64,000 bases of DNA, from assembly GCF_000698575.1 (NCBI RefSeq), contig NZ_JFHD01000022.1, positions 1 to 64,000 on the forward strand. Direction: 5' to 3'. This DNA is from Caballeronia zhejiangensis (GTDB lineage Bacteria; Pseudomonadota; Gammaproteobacteria; Burkholderiales; Burkholderiaceae). Numbering within the stretch: position 1 is the first letter of the stretch; the number at the start of each line of letters is the position of its first letter. The notes below the pieces were generated by a model. That model was not told where the DNA came from. It ran no database searches and saw only the letters and a list, made by a program, of their open reading frames with translations. Below, piece after piece: positions 61,151 through 64,000 of the stretch. Position numbers and translations under genes: made by a program.

Positions 61151-62236
61151 ATGGCTGCATTGAATCTAAAAAGCGTCAAGAAAACATACGACGGCTCGAA
61201 CTACGTACTGCACGGCATCGACGCCGCGATCGAGGACGGCGAATTCGTCGTGATGGTCGGGCCGTCGGGCTGCGGAAAGTCGACCTTGCTGCGCATGGTC
61301 GCGGGGCTCGAAAGCGTGTCCGAAGGCGCGATCGAAATCGGCGGCAAGGTCGTGAACAAGCTGGAGCCGAAGGATCGCGACATCGCGATGGTTTTTCAGA
61401 ACTACGCACTTTATCCGCACATGAGCGTCGCGCAGAATATGGCGTACGCGCTGAAGATCGGCGGCGCGGACAAGAAGACCATCGAGTCGCGCGTCGCGAA
61501 TGCCGCGCGTATCCTCGAACTCGAACATCTGCTCGAACGCAAGCCGCGCGAATTGTCGGGTGGTCAGCGGCAGCGCGTTGCAATGGGCCGCGCGATTGTC
61601 CGCGAGCCGGCGGTGTTCTTGTTCGACGAACCGTTGTCGAATCTCGACGCCAAACTGCGCGTGCAGATGCGCCTCGAAATTCAGCGGCTGCACGCGCGTC
61701 TCGCGACCACGAGCCTTTACGTTACGCACGATCAGATCGAAGCCATGACGCTCGCGCAGCGCGTCATCGTGATGAACAAGGGTCACGCGGAGCAGATCGG
61801 CGCGCCGACCGAAGTGTACGAACGCCCGGCAACCGTATTCGTGGCGAGCTTCATCGGATCGCCGGCGATGAATCTGCTCGAAGGACGTCTGTCCGAAGAC
61901 GGATCGACTTTCGAGATCGCGGGCGGCGGTCCGAAGCTGCCGGTCGCGGGCGCGAATGGCGTGACGAGCGCGATGCACGGGCGCGAGTGGATCGTGGGCA
62001 TTCGTCCCGAGCACATGACGCCCGGCAACGAGAACGCGCCAAGCGCCACGCTCGATGTGGATTCGGCTGAACTGCTTGGCGCGGACAATCTCGCGCACGG
62101 CAAGTGGGGCAAGCACGACGTCGCAGCGCGCTTGCCGCATGAGCATCGCCCGCAGCGTGGCGAGCGGTTGAGCGTATCGTTGCCCGCGCGGCATCTGCAT
62201 TTTTTCGATCCGGCAACGCGACTGCGCGCGAACTAA
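61151..62236 (+). CDS. ugpC: Glycerol-3-phosphate ABC transporter ATP-binding protein UgpC
   Basis: 361 residues. Walker A is GPSGCGKST (about 37-45), the signature is LSGGQRQRVAMGRA (about 136-149), Walker B is VFLFDEPLSNLDAKLR, and the switch His is in YVTHDQIEAMTLA. The C-terminal regulatory domain (about 240-361) is of the MalK/UgpC type, with GREWIVGIRPEHM. It energises UgpA-UgpE. Confidence 0.97.
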   Translation: MAALNLKSVKKTYDGSNYVLHGIDAAIEDGEFVVMVGPSGCGKSTLLRMVAGLESVSEGAIEIGGKVVNKLEPKDRDIAMVFQNYALYPHMSVAQNMAYALKIGGADKKTIESRVANAARILELEHLLERKPRELSGGQRQRVAMGRAIVREPAVFLFDEPLSNLDAKLRVQMRLEIQRLHARLATTSLYVTHDQIEAMTLAQRVIVMNKGHAEQIGAPTEVYERPATVFVASFIGSPAMNLLEGRLSEDGSTFEIAGGGPKLPVAGANGVTSAMHGREWIVGIRPEHMTPGNENAPSATLDVDSAELLGADNLAHGKWGKHDVAARLPHEHRPQRGERLSVSLPARHLHFFDPATRLRAN

Positions 62237-62249
62237 AGGAGGCGATGCG

Positions 62250-62999
62250 ATGAGAACCTGGCCTTATCCCGCGATCGTCGCGCATCGCGGCGGCGGCAAA
62301 CTCGCGCCGGAGAACACGCTCGAAGCAATCGACGTGGGCGCGCGCTTCGGCCACAAGATGATCGAGTTCGACGCGAAGCTTTCTGCTGACGACATCGTCT
62401 TCCTGCTGCACGACGACGCGGTCGATCGAACGTCGAACGGACGCGGCGCGGCAAAAGCGATGACCTACGCACAGTTGCGCGCGCTCGATGCAGGCACCTG
62501 GTTCGGCGCCGAATTCGCAAACGCGCGTATGCCGACGCTCGCCCAAGTGCACGAGCGATGCGTGAAGCATGGGCTTGCGGTGAACATCGAGATCAAGCCG
62601 AGTCAGGGGCGCGACGTGGAAACAGGCGTGCTCGTCGCGCGTGAGGCGGCGCACTTGTGGGCAGACGCTGAAGTTGCGCCGCTGATGTCGTCGTTCTCAT
62701 ATGCGGCGCTGGAAGCCGCACGCGACGTCGCGCCGAATCTTCCGCGAGGGATGCTTTACGAGCGCGTTCCCGTGAACTGGCGCGCGCAAACTTCAGCGTT
62801 ATCGTGTGTGTCGCTGCACGCGAACCATCGCACGCTCGATGAAGCGCTCGTCGCGCAGATCAAGGATGCCGGCTTGCGCATTCTCGCCTACACGGTGAAC
62901 GATCCGGCGCGCGCGCGGTTGCTTGCGCAATGGGGCGTCGATGCGATCTGCACGGATCGCATCGACATTATTGGCGCGGATTTTCTGGAGGCGTCGTAG
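62250..62999 (+). CDS. ugpQ: Cytoplasmic glycerophosphodiester phosphodiesterase UgpQ
   Basis: 249 residues. It hydrolyses glycerophosphodiesters to glycerol-3-phosphate and an alcohol. Catalytic motifs are AHRGGGKLAPENTLEA (about 10-25) with the His-Arg pair and Glu, then HDDAVDRTSNGRG (about 55-67), and EIKPSQGRD for the metal. There is no signal peptide, so it acts inside the cell on diesters brought in by UgpBAEC. The ATG follows a strong AAGGAGG. It ends 10 bases before the convergent DUF883 gene. Confidence 0.95.
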   Translation: MRTWPYPAIVAHRGGGKLAPENTLEAIDVGARFGHKMIEFDAKLSADDIVFLLHDDAVDRTSNGRGAAKAMTYAQLRALDAGTWFGAEFANARMPTLAQVHERCVKHGLAVNIEIKPSQGRDVETGVLVAREAAHLWADAEVAPLMSSFSYAALEAARDVAPNLPRGMLYERVPVNWRAQTSALSCVSLHANHRTLDEALVAQIKDAGLRILAYTVNDPARARLLAQWGVDAICTDRIDIIGADFLEAS

Positions 63000-63009
63000 G
63001 GTTGAAATG

Positions 63010-63387
63010 TCAGCGAACGCGAGCGAGCAGCACGCCCGCAACCAGCGCCAGCCCGCCAACCAATGCAATGGTTTGCCAGGGCTTTTCGTGAAGGAAGGCG
63101 TCGGCGTCTTCGAACGCTGCGCCCGCGCGCTCGCGAAGCGCCGCGTGCGTATCGTTCAGACGTGCGCGCGCGCTGACGAGCCGGTCGCTGATCTGCGCGC
63201 GTAGCGCAGCCGCATCGGCCGACGTGCCTTCGGCCAGGGTGTTTTCGAGTTCGCTGAGAAGGGTGCGCAGTTCGGAGCCGATATCCTCGGCTGCTTCGCG
63301 GCCATGCCGTGCCATGCGTCGTGCGCGGCGGCTCGTCGTGGTCCAGGAATCTCCGATGGCGTCTCGCGTATTAGGCAGTGCGTTCAT
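63010..63387 (-). CDS. DUF883 family (ElaB/YqjD-like) membrane-anchored protein
   Basis: 125 residues. A long charged amphipathic helix region (about 15-95, with RREAAEDIGSELRTLLSELENTLAE-like spacing of Leu, Glu and Arg) is followed by a C-terminal hydrophobic segment (HEKPWQTIALVGGLALVAGVLLARVR). In E. coli such proteins are tail-anchored and associate with ribosomes in stationary phase; that role is taken from the family. ATG 63387 follows GGAGCG; the longer frame to 63450 is not supported. Confidence 0.85.
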   Translation of the reverse strand: MNALPNTRDAIGDSWTTTSRRARRMARHGREAAEDIGSELRTLLSELENTLAEGTSADAAALRAQISDRLVSARARLNDTHAALRERAGAAFEDADAFLHEKPWQTIALVGGLALVAGVLLARVR

Positions 63388-63681
63388 AGATCGCTCCGTC
63401 GATGGATGAGTCGTGGATAGCCCGCGCGAGGTGGCGGGGAAACTTATCATGCAGCAAATTCGATGCCGATGCTTCGACGTTGCGCAAAGCTTCGGTAAGC
63501 GCGACCGCGAAACACATTCCGCGCGCGATCGCGCGTAAGAACTGCAAGCAAACCGTTTTTACGAAGGTCACATTTACAAGGGCGATGCAAAAAGTAACGC
63601 CGGCATATGTGAATCATGCCGGCGTTATCTCTCTTTTTATGGCGCTTATATCGTCGTTACATGCTTGTGAGCAGTCTCACT
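63388..63681. other. Spacer between the DUF883 and OmpW-like genes
   Basis: 294 bases with no gene that can be supported. It holds the upstream region of the DUF883 gene and the terminator of the OmpW-like gene (63596-63628). No promoter with good -35 and -10 boxes was recognised. Confidence 0.5.
63591..63628 (-). terminator. Terminator of the OmpW-like gene
   Basis: A perfect 12-bp stem (TAACGCCGGCAT 63596-63607, ATGCCGGCGTTA 63617-63628) has a 9-base loop. On the minus strand it is followed by CTTTTTGC, so it ends the OmpW-like transcript. The plus-strand tail TCTCTCTTTTTA could also work but no gene there needs it. Confidence 0.88.
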
Positions 63682-64000
63682 TCAGAATCGATAGCCCACT
63701 CGCAAATATGTGACGATCGGGTTCAGCGTGATTTTCGCCTGCGATTGAACGTTGAGCGTGCCGACAGGCGTTTGAGCCTGCGTGTTCAACTTCGCGGTGG
63801 CCTTCAACGGAATGAACGACACGGAAAATCCGGCGAACCAGTGCTCCGTGAAATTGTAGGTTGCGCCGACATTAAACACGGGCGCCCACGAACTATCCGT
63901 GTCGACGGTGGTCGGACCATGCAGGACCGAGCCTTCGAATTGCTGATTCGTGATCTGGGCGTCGGTGAACCAGGTGCGCGTCACGCCAAGACCCACGAAC
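63682..64000 (-). CDS. OmpW family outer membrane protein (C-terminal part, cut by window edge)
   Basis: About 106 C-terminal residues are visible. They show alternating beta-strand patterns (FNVGATYNFTEHWFAGFSVSFIPLKATAKL) and end in ITLNPIVTYLRVGYRF with the terminal Phe typical of outer-membrane barrels. The strand pattern matches OmpW, an eight-stranded barrel for small hydrophobic compounds. The start and signal peptide lie beyond position 64000. Confidence 0.85.
   Translation of the reverse strand, partial: FVGLGVTRTWFTDAQITNQQFEGSVLHGPTTVDTDSSWAPVFNVGATYNFTEHWFAGFSVSFIPLKATAKLNTQAQTPVGTLNVQSQAKITLNPIVTYLRVGYRF

Overview
The window reads as chromosome 1 of a high-GC beta-proteobacterium of the Burkholderia sensu lato group (Burkholderia/Paraburkholderia/Caballeronia). 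This is inferred from the gene order, protein lengths typical of that group, and GC-rich codon use throughout. Almost all of it is core genome. No transposon, phage, integron, CRISPR array or restriction system was seen.

Layout. (1) 1-5385: tRNA-Tyr, tRNA-Gly, tRNA-Thr and tuf1, then tRNA-Trp, secE, nusG and rplK-A-J-L, closed by a terminator. (2) 5704-14131: rpoB and rpoC behind a structured 368-base spacer, ending in a strong terminator. (3) 14241-16088: recQ, followed by the str operon rpsL-rpsG-fusA-tuf2. (4) 20969-35700: the S10, spc and alpha operons as one co-directional block (rpsJ to rplQ) with secY, infA, rpmJ and rpoA inside. Three internal promoters there each carry the -10 inside a perfect or near-perfect inverted repeat. 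(5) 35790-46242: cutA-dsbD; hemB and engB on the minus strand; then cytochrome c4, the System II cytochrome c maturation pair resB-resC, and the methionine sulfoxide repair pair msrP-msrQ. The common theme of this section is envelope redox and haem. (6) 46293-48234: lysA-lptM (minus) diverging from cyaY. (7) 48297-58016: mrcA (minus) diverging from a short type IV pilus/competence cluster (pilM-N-O/P-Q), then aroK, aroB and a dgt-like gene. This matches the hof/com locus beside mrcA and aroK in gamma-proteobacteria. (8) 58046-62999: the ugpBAECQ glycerol-3-phosphate uptake operon, followed on the minus strand by a DUF883 gene and the C-terminal part of an OmpW-like gene cut by the window edge.

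Most worth a second look: a plus-strand small RNA candidate at about 39096-39201 between two minus-strand genes, with an anti-Shine-Dalgarno hairpin loop and a strong terminator; the three promoter-over-palindrome elements in the ribosomal protein block; a frame break inside the PilP-like domain of the fused pilO/P gene; and an 11-bp perfect inverted repeat in the mrcA/pilM divergent spacer.

All assignments come from reading the sequence and recalling families. No database search was run.
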